Below the pieces are notes generated by a model. It worked only from the letters and a program-made list of their open reading frames with translations. It did not search any database and had not been told where the DNA came from. This document shows positions 1 to 12,889 of a stretch of 64,000 nucleotides of DNA, piece after piece. This DNA comes from Paguma larvata (Eukaryota > Chordata > Mammalia > Carnivora > Viverridae), in the NCBI GenBank assembly GCA_030068075.1, contig CM057833.1, forward strand, positions 51,151,087 to 51,215,086. Direction: 5' to 3'. The first letter of the stretch is position 1, and the number at the start of each line of letters is the position of its first letter. A program made the translations under genes and the position numbers.

Positions 1-719
1 CTGACAGTGAATAGCGCCATGATAAAATTTCTTATCCCTAGTCCCTAGATTTCTTCTCTGACTGTGAAGACAATTAAAGGGAAAGGTAGGAGAAAGCTAA
101 ATTCTTCCCAATACATGTGTGTAGAGAGAGAAAAAAAAATCTCATAGTAGCCTTGTGAGTTGAGCGGAACAGGGTGGGGCAGAAAGCTGGCCTACTTCTC
201 TCCCAAGACTTTGTTTATGTAATTCCACTTATTACAGGCCCTTATTTCCTTTCTAAAGGTCCAAAGTCCTTACGTACATCTCTCAGTTTGGCCCTGTGCT
301 GGCTATTTACTTGTTATCTTTCAGCCCTCATCTGTTTTCTCTATCCTGCTCTACAATTCTGAACCCCAGAGTCTGCATACTCCTTGTCCCAGGATTCCTT
401 GATGGCTGGGTTCCTGTCAATTCTGCCAGTAGAGGTCACTGGTAGGACATAGTAAGAAGTTAGAGGAGCCATTCTTCCTCTGTGTTTCTAGCACCTTCTC
501 TTGGAAGTGGCTGCATCCCTCTGGCATTCCCCACCTTCTCCATTAGTAACTATATCAGCCATGAGACCTCTCTTCTATGGTTCCAGAAAAGCCACATAAC
601 CCTTGTCTGTACATCTAGGCTCTGGTAACACCATCTTCATCCTTCTGTCCCCAGCTCTAGCATTACAGCTGCTGCTCCATGTAAACTATGGGTTGCTAAC
701 TCCCCACTTTGTGGTGGTG
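1..719. other. Unassigned DNA
   Basis: No gene and no repeat family is recognised. The open frames here are short (under 80 codons), lack recognisable motifs and occur at the density expected by chance. Confidence 0.5.
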
Positions 720-738
720 CTCTCTCTCTCTCTCTCTC
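720..738. repeat. (CT)n microsatellite
   Basis: About nine uninterrupted CT units. Confidence 0.85.
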
Positions 739-1439
739 ATTCTGTCTTACACCATTGTTTACTCAACTTGGACTCTTATCCAGCACATCTTGGACCCTAA
801 CATATCTTTCTAATCTTATCTCCTGTTTACCATTAAAATCAGATAGTACCTCCCACCCTGACTCATTAACCATATGCTCTAGTCATACTCCATTTGCTCC
901 TTCTTCACTTAAGTCATATGGCTCTCTCTTGAAAAGGACCATCAGAAACAACTTTGATCAAGCAAAACTAAGTTTATTAGAGTTACTATAGGAAAAAAGA
1001 CCACGACTTTACTAGAATTTTAGTGACATCTCACAGAGGAAGTCAGGAAAGAAGCAATTTAGGCTTTGAGGGCTTGAGCAAGGTGACCTTAAGAAAGATC
1101 TTGTAAGACAAGGAACCTGTTAGGATTTTACAGAGTTTCTAACCTAAAAGCTTTGGATACTAATTCACAGTGAGATGAGGGCTTTAAAGTGACTATGTTA
1201 GCTGATTTAGTGTTATCTTCCATTAGCGACTCATTTCTAGAACCAAGTTATTTTGCTTGTTCTTTGTATTGTTTAACATAGGGACAGAGAAGTATGCATG
1301 GTTCATATTTTGTTTAACAGAAAGAAATTACATTAATTTCACTTCTTACCTGACCACTTTTCCTCCTCTGTGTTTATTTACAGTGTTTCTCACCCTTAGA
1401 GTATACTTTATCTTTCACTGCATTTTTATTCATTCAGTA
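739..1439. other. Unassigned DNA
   Basis: No gene or named repeat is recognised. The stretch near 950-1100 has the flavour of an old LTR but could not be placed. Confidence 0.4.
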
Positions 1440-1680
1440 TCCATTAATTGAGCATTTATTATATGGCAGATGCTCTCCTAGACATTGGGAGCACAGCACT
1501 GAAAAAGAAAGATGAGGTCCCTCATAGAGCTTATACCTCTAGAAGAGAGGTATCTCTCTCTTAGAAGAGAGAGATAATAAAGAAATAATATAGATTTAGG
1601 CAGTAATAAATTCTATGAAGAACAATAATTTGGAGTATACAAAGAGAATGTGACTATGACTAGGAGTGGGAGACTTTTTT
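1440..1680 (+). mobile_element. Ancient L2/CR1-like LINE fragment
   Basis: The phrases 'tgagcatttattatatggcag', 'tagacattgggagcacagca' and 'gaggtccctcatagagctta' follow the order of the widespread mammalian L2/CR1-type motif (last residence, size, 'ctcatggagctta'). It is heavily decayed. It carries a perfect 12-bp inverted repeat at 1551-1562 and 1565-1576. Family assignment is from memory of consensus motifs. Confidence 0.4.
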
Positions 1681-2577
1681 AGATAATATATTAAAACCCT
1701 ACCCATTCTTTTAACACCAATTAAATAAATTACCTTTTCAATAAGTCATGGTCAACCATTACATATATTGAAATGATATTATGATACAGACTCATGTTTT
1801 TTTTTTTCCTCTTAGCACTTCCTTTTTATTCTCCCAAACTTCCACTATTAAAACTCTACCTTTTGACTAGGCTTATTGTCCCAATAAGAACAAAGAGTCA
1901 AAATCTTGGCTTTGAGTTCCAAAATATCAACGGTAAAACCTGGAAGATTCATATAATGTAGTTTATACCATAAATCAAGAGATGGGAAGATTATATGATA
2001 ACATAGGATCAGACAGGATATAAAAATACTTTCTGAGCTAGGGATGTAGGGATGGACTTAGAGACAAGAAAAAAAATGGGAGGAAGTCAACTTAGACGAG
2101 AGAGAGGTAGGGTCCCTTACTCTTTTTGAGATCAGTCCTGCAGGGACCGTGTTACCTACCACAAGTAAGTTTGAAGAGATCTCAGAGCAGAGAGCTTGTA
2201 CCTCACTTCCTCCCTAAGGAAGCTTCAAGCTTCTCAGAGAAGGATCCACCAAATCACCAAAGGCTGAGGAATAGACTTGGGAATTTTCAGAGAATCTTGG
2301 ATACTCCTGAGTGGCACAGGCTTGCAGCCAAATGTCTCCAAGCTCCAAGGGGCATAAAGGGCTAGAGGAGGAAAGAGGCTCCATGGACACCACACGCAGA
2401 CCCAATCAATAAATAATATGTGGATAATGCAAGTTGTAGGAACATGGTGAGGCCTTGTACATCAACAACAGATGCAATAGAGAGGACACCATTTGAAGCC
2501 CAGACAAGAAATCTGGACTTCAGGGGAGTCCAGAGATGTCATAAGACCCCAGATGCCCCTCCCCCAATACAATGTAT
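1681..2577. other. Unassigned DNA
   Basis: No gene or repeat recognised. An open frame at 2126-2365 has no recognisable domain. Confidence 0.4.
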
Positions 2578-3038
2578 ATTAGTTTGCTAGGGCTACTGAA
2601 ACAAAGTATCACAAACTGGATGCTTAAACCAGAAGAAGGTATTGCTTCATAGTTATAGAAGCTAGAGATCTGAGATCAAGATGTTGACAGTATTGGTTCC
2701 TTTTGAGACCTGTGAAGGAGAATTTGCCTCTCCCCTAGCTTCTGGCAATATGTTGTCAATCTTTGGCATTCTTTGGCTTGAAGAAGTGTCATCCTGGATT
2801 TCTGCCTTCATCTTCAGACGGTGTTCTCTCTGTGTGTATGTCTGTCTCCAAATGTTCCTTTCTTATTAGGATACCAGTCATATTGGATAAGGAACCATCT
2901 TAATGACCTCATTTTAACTTGATTATCTCTATATAGAACCTAACTCTAAATAAGACCATATATCGAGGTAGTGAATAGTAGGACTTCAACATACAAAATT
3001 TGAGGGGATAGGGAGGGGACATAATTCAAGCCATAACA
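2578..3038 (-). mobile_element. MLT1-type (ERVL-MaLR) solo LTR fossil
   Basis: Read on the minus strand this ends with the MLT1 signature 'gcagccctagcaaactaata' in mutated form, and begins with 'ccataaca' reversed at 3031-3038. The internal phrases (three-prime 'catattggataaggaaccatcttaatgacctc') match the MLT1 body. No internal retroviral genes are present; it is an old solo LTR. A short 'atgtat' lies at both edges and may be the TSD. Confidence 0.75.
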
Positions 3039-3089
3039 TTATGTATATAAAACCCGTGGGAGAATGGAAGTAGAAGAAATTTGAATTTG

Positions 3090-3644
3090 ACTGAAGAGAA
3101 CCAAGACATTGAGTTGTCCCATGTGTCAAACAGGCTGTAATATGGTCCCCACAGTCCTTACATCCTGGTATCAATGCTTTTGCGCTGTCTGCCTCTCAAG
3201 TGTGGGCAGGACATGTCACTTGCTTCTAGCCAATAGAATACGGCAAAGGCAATGGGATATCACTGCTGTGGTTATGTTATTCATAGAAGACTCCATCTCA
3301 CTGGTAGACTCACTCTTTGTCCCTTGCTGGCTTTGAAGAAGTAAGGTACCATGTTGTAAAAAAGCTTATGGAGAGGGCTACATGGCAAGAAACTTCTATA
3401 AGCTGAAAACGACAGCTGACAAGAAGCTGGGGTTCTTATTCTCACAACCACAAGGAAATGAATTCTGGCAACAACTGGAGTAAGCTAGAAAGTAGATCCA
3501 TCACCAGTTGAGCTAAAAACCAAGCCCTGGTCAACACCTTGACTGTGCCAGGACCCCGGACCCACAAAGACTGGGAGATAATTTAAAGGTGTGGTGTTTT
3601 AAGCTGCTAAATTTGATAAATTAAAAAAAAATTTTTTTTAAAGA
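3090..3644 (+). mobile_element. MaLR/ERVL-like LTR fossil, split by a SINE
   Basis: The 3' part contains 'gaccccggacccacaaagac', 'tgggagataat' and 'ggtgttttaagctgctaaat', typical of a family of old mammalian LTR ends. The SINE at 3645-3862 interrupts its 3' end, and 'aagctgctaaat' occurs both before (3601-3612) and after (3863-3874) the SINE. The exact family is uncertain. Confidence 0.5.
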
Positions 3645-3862
3645 GGGGGGCACCTGGGTTGCTCAGTCAGTTAAGCATCTGACTCTTGATCTCGGCTCAG
3701 GTCGTGATCTTACAGCTTGTGGGTTTGAGCCCCACATCAGGCTCTGCACTGACAGTGTGGAGTCTGCTTGGAATTCTCTCTCCCTCTCTCTCTGCCCCTA
3801 CCCCGCTTGTACTCTCGCTGTCTCTCTCTCTCAGAATAAATGAATAAACTTAAAATTTTTTA
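3645..3862 (+). mobile_element. Carnivore tRNA-Lys SINE (SINEC type)
   Basis: The tRNA-derived head ('cacctgggttgctcagtcag'), the CT-rich tail and 'aataaatgaataaacttaaa' are in the correct order. A-box and B-box regions are mutated. The repeated flank 'aagctgctaaat' (3601-3612, 3863-3874) suggests a TSD, but about 30 bases of A/T-rich sequence separate the left copy from the SINE start. Confidence 0.9.
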
Positions 3863-3885
3863 AAGCTGCTAAATGTGTCATGATA

Positions 3886-4759
3886 TTTCACATTGCAATG
3901 GAAAACATTTTGAGTTATTAAGATTATTTATCATCAGGTGAGGAAATTTGTGGGTCAGGTGGTGGGTGAAGACATAGTTACTTTTAGTCATAGAATAATA
4001 AAGAGAATTACACTTTGTACCTGTCAATACTTAATGAAAATCATACTTATTCTATCCCACGTCAAATTAATCTCTTTCTTCCCTTTGTTTCTACTGCTTT
4101 ACCCCACCCCCCAGTTTTAATATAGTCTCTGGCATTTGATAGTTCATTGTTCCCAGGTTTATTTCCTCAAGGAGAATACCCAAGTTCCATGACCTGGTAG
4201 GTGGTAATTTTGTTCTGATGTGAATTTTAATCACGAGTACTTTGAAGATGGTGTGAGACTAAAATGGCTTATTGGTGAATCACCCTAGCAAAATGGTGCC
4301 TCCCCAATTTCTCTATAGGAGTTGCTTTGGGGCCATAGTCTATTTGGGGAGCTTGCCTGGCCAACATTACGTTAATGTTTAATCACTAAAAATAGCAAGA
4401 CTTTCTAAAATGCATTTATTTACTGTTCATTTGGGAATCAGAGAACATCACTTGTCCATACTAAAGAATGCCATCATTATTGTGTCTTGGAAGGGGGATT
4501 TCAGAAAGGAGAGAGAATTTATTCGTTGCCACTATTACAGCTAGCAGACCACCCAGAATCAGCTCAGTGCGGCTTTGTTGTTCTCTTTTCATTATCAAGG
4601 ATATAGTAACTCTAGTGATGTAACAAAAATGTTCTTTGTGAGAAAAAAAAAGCAGACTGATAGTTGCTAGTGATGGCAATAAAGAGAAACTAAAGTCTAA
4701 GAAAGTGAAGGTATTTGCATTTGAGGATTAGCAACCGTTTTAGGATATGTTCCCTGTGA
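3886..4759. other. Unassigned DNA
   Basis: No gene or named repeat recognised. Confidence 0.4.
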
Positions 4760-4913
4760 AGGTCAAGAATCTACTCTAAAATGTGCAGATTGTAAAAAAT
4801 TTGGAAAGGAAATACACTAAAAGGGAGAGGCATACCGTAATCCTATTATCCCAAAATAACATTTTGGAATGTATATTTTCAGTCCTTCTATGTGTTTTAA
4901 ATATAATTGAGAC

Positions 4914-5105
4914 AAGGTGTGCCTGGGTGGCTCAGTCAGTTAAGTGTCCAACTTCAGCCCAGGTCATGATCTTGCAGTCCATGAGTTCAAGCCCTATTTC
5001 AGCTCTGTGCTGACAGCTCCGAGTCTGGAGCCTGCTTCTGATTCTGAGTCTCCCTCTCTCTCTGCCCCACCCCCCCAAAAATAAATAAACTTAAAAAACT
5101 AAACA
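4914..5105 (+). mobile_element. Carnivore tRNA-Lys SINE
   Basis: Head 'gcctgggtggctcagtcagt', feliform body 'gctgacagctcc...agcctgcttctg' and tail 'aaaataaataaac'. It is flanked by a TSD 'aatataattgaga' (4900-4913) and 'aatataatcgaga' (5106-5118), one mismatch. Confidence 0.95.
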
Positions 5106-5318
5106 AATATAATCGAGATGATACCTTTTACCTCTGCTATATCAAAAGCAAGTTCCTCTACCAATAAATCACTTCAAACAAACATGTTTTAACAAGTGCA
5201 ATCTATTCCTTTACATGAAAGTAACATAATTTGTAACATAATCAACTTAATAATCTCCTAAGTAGCCACTATTTTCCCACTTTCATTACTATTATAAATA
5301 ATGCTGTAATGAACATTT

Positions 5319-5538
5319 AAAATTCTTTTTAATGTTTACTTATTTTTGAAAGAGAGAGAGAGAGAGACAGAGCACAAGCAGGGGAGGGGCAGAGAGAGAG
5401 GGAGACATAGAATCTGAAGCAGGCTCCAGGCTCTGAGCTGTCAGCACAGAGCCCGATGCAGGGCTTGAACTCATGGACTGCAAGGTCATAACCTGAGTTG
5501 AAGTCAGATGCTTAACCAACTGAGCCACCCAGGCACTC
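5319..5538 (-). mobile_element. Carnivore tRNA-Lys SINE
   Basis: Complete minus-strand copy: T-rich tail, GA-rich tract, 'gagctgtcagcacagagccc' and 'gagccacccaggca' head. TSD 'ctgtaatgaacattt' (5304-5318) against 'ctgtaatgaatattt' (5539-5553). Confidence 0.95.
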
Positions 5539-5651
5539 CTGTAATGAATATTTTTAAAATAAATTTTAACTAAAATTTCACATTCTTAGAGATGTATACA
5601 TATTTATCTATATATATGTCTGTGTGTATGTATGCATACATGCATATAAGA

Positions 5652-5671
5652 GTGTGTGTGTGTGTGTGTGT
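5652..5671. repeat. (GT)n microsatellite
   Basis: Ten GT units next to a degenerate tatg/catg stretch (5600-5650), lying within the L1 fossil. Confidence 0.85.
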
Positions 5672-6110
5672 ATAAAACTAGAAGTGGAACTGCTGAATCA
5701 AAAGATTATGAAATTTTAAAATCTGTTAATTTGTATTATGAAATGCTTTCCAGAAAGATCAGGTCTCATTTGTACCAGCCGTGTAAGACAACACCCACCT
5801 CACCACAGGCCTGCGAGCATTATTATCATTTTTAATAATTTGATCGTAGTGGTGATATGTGAGAAAGATCTAATTCATTTTGATCCAAATCCGTTTTCCG
5901 ATGTGTTAAGAACCATTTGTTGAATAAAGTTGCCCTTTACCCCTGATGTACTTTATCTCTATTTTTAAATAACTCTATATGCTAGGGTCCCTTTCTGGAC
6001 TCTTTCTGTTCCATTCATCTAATTTTTGCACACGTACTACAAATACGGATTTGGATGTTTTAGTATCTGGTGGAGCAAGTCCTTGCCATCAGTTTTTTGA
6101 TATACTTGCA

Positions 6111-9100
6111 AGCTAATTTTACCTTTTCAGAACGTCGTTGGTCTTCACCTCCGCTATACACCAACTACATTTTACCCGAAATTATACCTACGTAACATCT
6201 CCCTGAAGAAACAGAAAGTCCTTAGAGTTGGAAACGTTTAAATCTTCTTCTTTTTTTAACGTTCCCCTTTCTGTTCCACACTTACTTATTCACAGAATAT
6301 AGTGAAGAGGTCGCAACTGCGAGCACTTGGTTTCTGTTGGAACCAACTCTGGAACCAGCCGTATTTTCCTCCTCCTTTCTGAATAGCCAGAACCTTGAAG
6401 CGGCTACTCTGTCTCCCCTGTTTCTCTCTTTCCTCAGTCACCGTCCTGTCACACCCAGCAGTCCCCGAAGCAGACAACATAAAGAATTGGCAATTACTAT
6501 CGAGGGTAATTTGTTCGGCACGCTGCCCTGTACACATTCTCCCTATTGGCGCTATTGCAAGATGAACTAATAGATCGTTATCATTATACAGGATGAATGA
6601 AGATATAGCTAAATATTAATGAATTTTATTCGGTAATTGCCCACATAAGAGACAAAATTATCATTTAAAAGAACCTGTAGTTACTAATTAGGCTCATTAC
6701 TCCTTCAAGGGTGAAGGTTCCAGTGAGTAGAGGTTATTACATATTGCCCTAAACTAAAACTGACTCCAACTATCATGTGTGACTTTTGGTGGTGTCTCTA
6801 AAAATAGTATAGAAGTTAACTAGGGATATTTTAAAACCAAATAAGTGGCTTTCTATTTATTTAAGAAATCCATTTGGTCAAACAGTACCACCTAAATCAA
6901 GCTGTGCTTTAGAAACTTTCAACGAAGGTTGAAAATGCACGTTCCTTTATACCGTAGAAAGCTGGACTCTGTAAGGCCAGGGCTGGAACCAAGAATTTAG
7001 GGTTTTCTCTTTTTCTTTCTTTTTTTGTATTTTAATACCCTAAATGGTCCTAATACATTAGCCTTTGGGGTACTACTGGCCTAAAACATATTGTTAGCAG
7101 GGCTGAGATCATTGCAATACATACACTCATTTTCGCCAAGACAAATGCTACAGAGTTCTGTGCAACACCATTAGGAGTTGCGAGGGACCCAAAGGAGTTG
7201 ATTCACAAGTATCTTGACGCTCTTGTGGAAGGGAGGAGAAAAATATACAAGGAGCATCTATTTGGGGATATTTTGCTTTCCAGCTTTCACAGATGGAAAT
7301 TTTAACTCATGGATCAGAAAGCCATGCCCAGGACTGGGATTCATGTGAGCCGAGGAGGACAGTATGAACTGAAGGACACCAAGGGAGTCCATTTCCTTCT
7401 TATTCCCTCCCACCCAGCCAGCGCTTTGGCAAATGAGCTTTCCTGCTGCCAATGTAACTGCCTAAAATCCTATATTTAAAAATTAATTCCTTTGAGTCAC
7501 TCCCTAATCATTCTATTCATTCTACATGGCAACTGAGCATCCGTAATTACTAGACAGGATGCCAATCTCTGGCAAGTGGGAGATGAGAGAGACTCCGTCT
7601 CTGTCCTCAGGGAGTTCAAGTCCCGTGTGGAATGTAGTCCTATTCATCTATAATACAGTATGCTGTGTACTTAGAGAAGAGGCTTTGGAGCCCAGAAGAG
7701 AAGGTTAAATCAAGAAATGAAAATCTGTCAGCCTGCTGTGAGAGTCCTCAAAATGCTGGGCATGTCGTCAGAAGTCAACAGCATTGTCACTGCCCACGAA
7801 ACAATGCAACTTGCTTGATGGTGTTGTCACTGCAGTCAGAGGGCCCAAGGGTAAGTGGGTCGAAATCCCAACTGCTCGCTCTCTTTTGTTCCCTTTCTCC
7901 ATGATTGCCTGGCTAGCATACCCAAGCCAAAGCCCTCTGACTAGGCAAGTGGCCAGGGGCTGCTGGGATAGGCCAGTTGAGTTTGTATGAAGGCTCTCCA
8001 CGGCAGGGACTTGAAGAATGGAGTAGGAGTATGTGTAGCTGCACCAGGAAGAGGGCTGTGAGGAGACTGACGAGACAAGGGATTGATAAGCTCAGTGTCG
8101 AATTATAGCAGGTCACCAGGGTGCTGGCGTGACCAGAAAGGTGGGATCACCAAGTCGTCACAGACACCACTGACTGTCACAAAGCCTGCTGTCTGCTGAT
8201 AGCCTGCCCCGAATTATTCTGGATCCTTGCCTATTTGCCCTTTTCTAGGTTTCTGGCCTCCGAAAGGTATGCGAAAACTGAACTCTAATTGAATCCACTG
8301 TTTTCCAGGAATGTAACCAGTACATCACGCTGCCGTGATACAATACTAGCATAGCCGTCCAGCACCATACTGGTTTTCTTGGGCATCCTTATCGGCATAA
8401 ACATTCTGAGCTGCCTTTTTATCTGACCCAGATGGTCTATAATAATTTCCTATGATAGCCCTATGTTCCTTTTATCTTTTATTTCCATCCAAATATATCT
8501 TGTCCCACTGCCAACTTATTTATTACGTGACATTCTTTCTCCTTTCAGACACACCATCCTCCTTGACCCATGTTGGCATAATTCCCCCTAGCCTGTTGTG
8601 TCTATCTCTCATATAAACTTTCCATCTCCAAACGATCCCGAATCTGTTTCTGGTTTTAGCCTCTCCTTAGTAATCCTTGTTACATAATGTGTCTATTATA
8701 TCTCTTGGTATTTGTTTTCTTTCCGTTCACTTCTTACCATGCATATGAAAGTCATTTGTAAGGAGAGCTGTTTAGAATTTGCTTTTATTTTTCCTTTGGT
8801 TTCTTTTAGGGTTCTGCCTCCACCCTTGAGTTCTTTTAATCTCTGGCCCTCCTCCCTTTCTCAAGCCCCCTTGATTTGCCCATAACATGCTAGTTTATAC
8901 CTTCCTCCCAGATGCATGCAATTTTTACCATTGTGGCTTTTGTAGTGCTGTGGTTTTGCAGAAAGAGTTGGCTGTCTTTCATGTAACTTTCTAGTCTCCA
9001 CCATTCATTTGTTTAGTGGGAACTCTGCTCAAAATCAGTTTTGTCCATATCATTAGCATGTGCCTAGAGCCTGAAGGAAGTCTGATAGAGACTTTTCAAA

Positions 9101-9544
9101 AAATATAATAAACTCATTTTATGTTTCCATGAGACTTTAGCTGTCTGTAAAAAGTCCAGAACAACCAGTTGAAAATGAAAACATTTTAACTCACGGCCTA
9201 TTTGGTCTATAGGGAGTTGAAGAATTTTAATTATTTTTTTCAGTAAATTCTTAACATCGTTTCCCCACTTTCTCACCTAAATGTCCTTTCTGTTGTTGCT
9301 TTACGTGTGCAGACACATGTAGGAGTTTACATCACCTACGCATACCGTTCACATTTGTGGAAAAGCTGTCAGATAGGATGTTTCAAATATGTCTGTACTT
9401 CCTATACCATCAGAACAGCCAACAGTAATGTGCAGTCATGGGAGAAGGAGGGAGATAAAGCAGTGAGCATGACTGGAAACCTAGTGGCAACTCAAATATT
9501 TTCATACAACGTGAATTTCCTCATGGAGGGATGATGTCTTTAGG
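6111..9544. other. Unassigned DNA, repeat-poor
   Basis: About 3.4 kb in which no gene is recognised. Open frames at 6286-6570, 7258-7452 and 7665-8116 occur on both strands, are all shorter than 85 codons, and show no domain, so they are not called. A fragment near 7520-7660 ('gtctctgtcctcagggagtt') resembles the L2/CR1-type motif seen at 1440. This is the longest stretch of the left half with no young SINE insertion. Confidence 0.4.
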
Positions 9545-9680
9545 CATCTTTGTTAAACTGGGTCTCAGTTTACTCATCCTAAAATGGGGACAATATTAAC
9601 TACACTAATGGGACTCCTGTGAGGATCACTGAAATACTGTGTAGGAAGAAATAGTCTATTAATGGTGATCAAAATAACAA
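9545..9680 (+). mobile_element. MIR SINE fragment
   Basis: Contains 'gggtctcagtttactcatcc', 'taaaatggggacaatatta' and 'gtgaggatcactgaaata', the standard MIR core order. Very old. Confidence 0.6.
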
Positions 9681-10089
9681 CAAGCTGTGACTATGGAAAG
9701 TCATCTGGGTATCATTCAGTAGATTTTTGTGCCAGAGAACTAGTAAGTAATTCAATAACCTTAAAAAGAAAGTAATTTTTCCTATGGGAGTAATTTAGTG
9801 CCTAGGAGAATCCAGATGAGCATAATTAACACATCGTTGTTTAAAGTACCTGAGGGCAAAGTTACCCGTGTTAAGATCCCATCCTGACAATAATGTGGTT
9901 TCAAGTTCAAAGGGTACAGAAACCAGGAGAGGGATCTCTGATTTGAACATTCCCCTGTTTAGACCCAGGGCACAGACTTAAGTCAACACAGTTTCCAAAA
10001 TATTGTTATTAAAATCCTTGAGCCAACTGCATTTTCATCTCACTCAGAAACATGGAATTTAGAGGAAAAGAAACCTTGAACTCTCTGTT

Positions 10090-10360
10090 ATTTGGGGCAG
10101 GAGCCGGGAATCTGGAGTCATGCCACTTCCATGAAAATAACAGCAAATGTAGTTAACTGACTGTGTGATCTTACAGGTTACTTAACCTTAGCCTTTGGGG
10201 CTCCTGAGCCTCAGATTTTTCAGATGTAGAATAAGGAAAATAATACTACCTACCAATCGGAGTAGCTATGCAGAATTTTTTTTCATGAACGGAAAACCCT
10301 TATCACTGAGCTTGGCACATAGTAAGCACCCAATATAAGCTTGTTTTCATTATTATTTTG
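10090..10360 (+). mobile_element. MIR SINE
   Basis: Follows MIR from 'gactgtgtgatcttacaggt' through 'agcctcagatttttcagatg' and 'aataatactacctacc' to 'cttggcacatagtaagcacc'. Nearly full span, strongly diverged. Confidence 0.75.
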
Positions 10361-10508
10361 GAAAGCTGAAGTCCAAAGAGAATTTCATTTGCCCAGAGTC
10401 TCACAAATATACTCTGCAAAGAATGAGGTATTTGTCCCTGACATTGAGTTAATGACAATTCTTTGGGCTTTTTCCACCACACCAGTAAGCCCTCCATATT
10501 TTTAATTT

Positions 10509-10613
10509 CTCTCTTTTTTTTTTTAGTAAGCTCTACACCCAACATGGGGCTTGAACTCACAAATCTGAGATCAAGAGTTGCATGCTCCACAGACTGAGCC
10601 AACCAGGTGTTCC
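10509..10613 (-). mobile_element. Short carnivore tRNA-Lys SINE
   Basis: Minus-strand head-only form with 'agtaagctctacacccaaca' and 'gactgagccaaccagg'. It lacks the feliform CT-rich body, so it belongs to an older short SINEC form. TSD 'tatttttaattt' (10497-10508) and 'tatttttagttt' (10615-10626). Confidence 0.9.
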
Positions 10614-10999
10614 GTATTTTTAGTTTATACTCACCTCTTTTGATTACCATTTTGTCATATCTAGTAATCTTCCATCATTATGTAAATTATTCATAGAAAA
10701 GAGAATCCTTATCACTTTAGGCAGAACTATTAGTCTTGGATAAAAGGTAGACAAGTTATATACATAGTTAAATGTAGTTATATATATATAGTTGGCTATC
10801 ATATATTTTCTTACCTGCTAGTCAGCATTGTTCTCTTACCTTTCAGATAGTAAGCTCAATCAAGTGGGGTCCATTCTTATTTTTATCTACAAACCCCTAA
10901 GCCTTTCCAACTTCTATATGTGACTTGCGTCTGCAAAATGTGCTAGAAGAAACTCAGTAGTATATTACAAATTGTTACCAGAATTTTTATAATACACAT

Positions 11000-11130
11000 T
11001 TCTCACTACAGCCTATTTTACAATAGAGGACCCCAAGGCTGAAAAGAGGTAACTAAGTTGCCCAAATCGCACTACTCATAACTGCCTAGTAGGAAACCCA
11101 GCCCAGCATGACTGACACCGGATCTACATT
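11000..11130 (-). mobile_element. MIR fragment
   Basis: 'tattttacaatagaggaccc', 'gaggtaactaagttgcccaa' and 'agtaggaaacccagccc' are the reverse-strand MIR order. Confidence 0.6.
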
Positions 11131-12648
11131 ATCATAAGAAAAGGTGGGGGTGGAAATTCACAGACTGGCTGTACCTATTCAAACACAAGTTAATCTGAAT
11201 TAAAATCCATCACTATTAGAAATCACACATTTTTTTGAGAAAAGCCAAATTTCACATGGCTCAATTATCTGAAGCCTAGGCAAGCCCATTTGTTGACAAA
11301 CTTGACTATTTCTTCACCCATACCTTGTATGTTATGCATTTCTTTTTTTTAACCAGGGGACTGACTGATATTGCACCACATGAGATCAGTTAAGTTTCAG
11401 TCTAGAGTTTGACTGGCGATAGGGTAGCGTGTGTTTAATCCAACCCATACCACCATTTAATTGTAGAAGAATCAAAGTTATCTTTTATGTGACAGTCTTT
11501 GTTTCTTCAAACACTGTTTCTGTTTTGATCCATCTTGACTTCATGTTGGGGTTAGGCTTAGAAACTATCAAAAACACTTTTAACAAGCTTGTTATAAAAC
11601 ACTACTCCAAGAGAATCAGCTGAGTAAATTAATGTCTCAACACAAGAAAATATTCTATGATTATTATAATATTTGAAAACAAAGACCCACAGAGCCATGG
11701 GAAAAAAGAGACAGGACAGTGAAATCATAGTGAATTCATCGCAAGTTTATTTACATCTGAAATGATTAATAATAAGTATATTTTGTGAAACATTAATTTT
11801 TTTCACCAGCCATATTTTATGACTTCATACAATTATATAAAACATTTCTCAAAATCTTAAAATGTTCAAACACTGAGGCTAAGGGGTTAAATGTCAGATA
11901 AGTAATAAGATGAATAGAAAAATAACTGGCCAACAAAAAGTCTTATCACTCAATATAGAACACCAAGAAAGTCAATGGAGAGTCTTTGTTACAGGCAATT
12001 AAAAAAAACAGTCAATTTTAATTGTAGTTTAGAGCTTCACCTCAATCCAACTAGTCAGCATTTAAGGTTTTCTTGTTTTTTGTTTTTAGCAAATTAGATG
12101 TAAAACCATCTATATTCTTTATTTTTCTATCAGCACAGAAAAGTCAATTTACAGCACAGTACCTTTATAAACAAGTATTTTTATATAGGTGATTTACCAT
12201 AGAACTTTCCTTCAATTAAGGCCAATTTTATTCTTGAAGAGAGACATTATATTCCTGACTTAATACTTTCATTCTGAAAACAGAGGCTTATATTATTTTA
12301 TTTTCACTATCTTAATATGACCTTGGGACAGTAATGGATTAAGCAAGTCCATCAGGATTTTATCTTTCAGGGATTGTGCTGTCTTTTGGGCACTGAAAAG
12401 AGACACATCTCTGTCCGTGTAAAGGGAGGGGGCCCTAGTGCAGAATAATTCATGTAATCCCAGAAAAAAGGAGATTTAGACCTCACAGAAAGGCTATAAT
12501 CAGTTTACATGAGAATCTAGTACTTCTGCTCTCTTGAGTTCTTAGTGGTTATTTCTTTTGAACTATCCAACTATTCATCCATCCATTGTTCCATCTGTTC
12601 CTCTTCTTATATATATGCATATAGATTTATGTATATATGTATGTATGT
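11131..12648. other. Unassigned AT-rich DNA
   Basis: No gene or named repeat recognised. A short (tatg)/(ta) simple repeat lies at about 12608-12650, next to the T-rich tail of the following SINE. Confidence 0.4.
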
Positions 12649-12743
12649 ATTTTAAGTATGCTCTGTGCCAAATGTGGGGCTTGAATTCATGACCCTCAGT
12701 TCAAGAGTCACATGCTCTACTGACTGAGCCAGCCAGACACCCC
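12649..12743 (-). mobile_element. Short carnivore tRNA-Lys SINE
   Basis: 'agtatgctctgtgccaaatg', 'ggggcttgaattcatgaccc' and 'gactgagccagccagacacc' give the short minus-strand SINEC form. The tail merges with a tatg simple repeat. Confidence 0.85.
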
Positions 12744-12889
12744 TATATAGATACATTTTAAATAATGCTGGTTATCAAATATTAACATTTCTTATCTCTG
12801 GATGATGAGATTTGGGGTGATTTATAACTTCTTTCATTCTTCTGTGTTGCTTGAATTTTCAAGAAGTAAAACGTCATCACTGTAGTGGA

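Larger units (their letters stand above)
4760..6110 (-). mobile_element. Old minus-strand L1 (L1M-type) fossil
   Basis: Non-LTR retrotransposon relic whose 3' end is on the left. Landmark L1 text runs in order: 'ctattataaataatgctgta', 'aaaactagaagtggaactgc', 'tgctttccagaaagatcagg', then 'ggactctttctgttccattc' and 'gatgttttagtatctggtgg' near 6050. These correspond to the 3' half of ORF2 in antisense. Two SINEs (4914-5105, 5319-5538) split it. No open frame of meaningful length survives, so it is a dead, old copy. Confidence 0.65.

Noticed and set aside
2578..3038. LTR as part of a full endogenous retrovirus
   Set aside because: Only solo LTRs are present at this and the other LTR sites; no gag, pol or env text was seen nearby.
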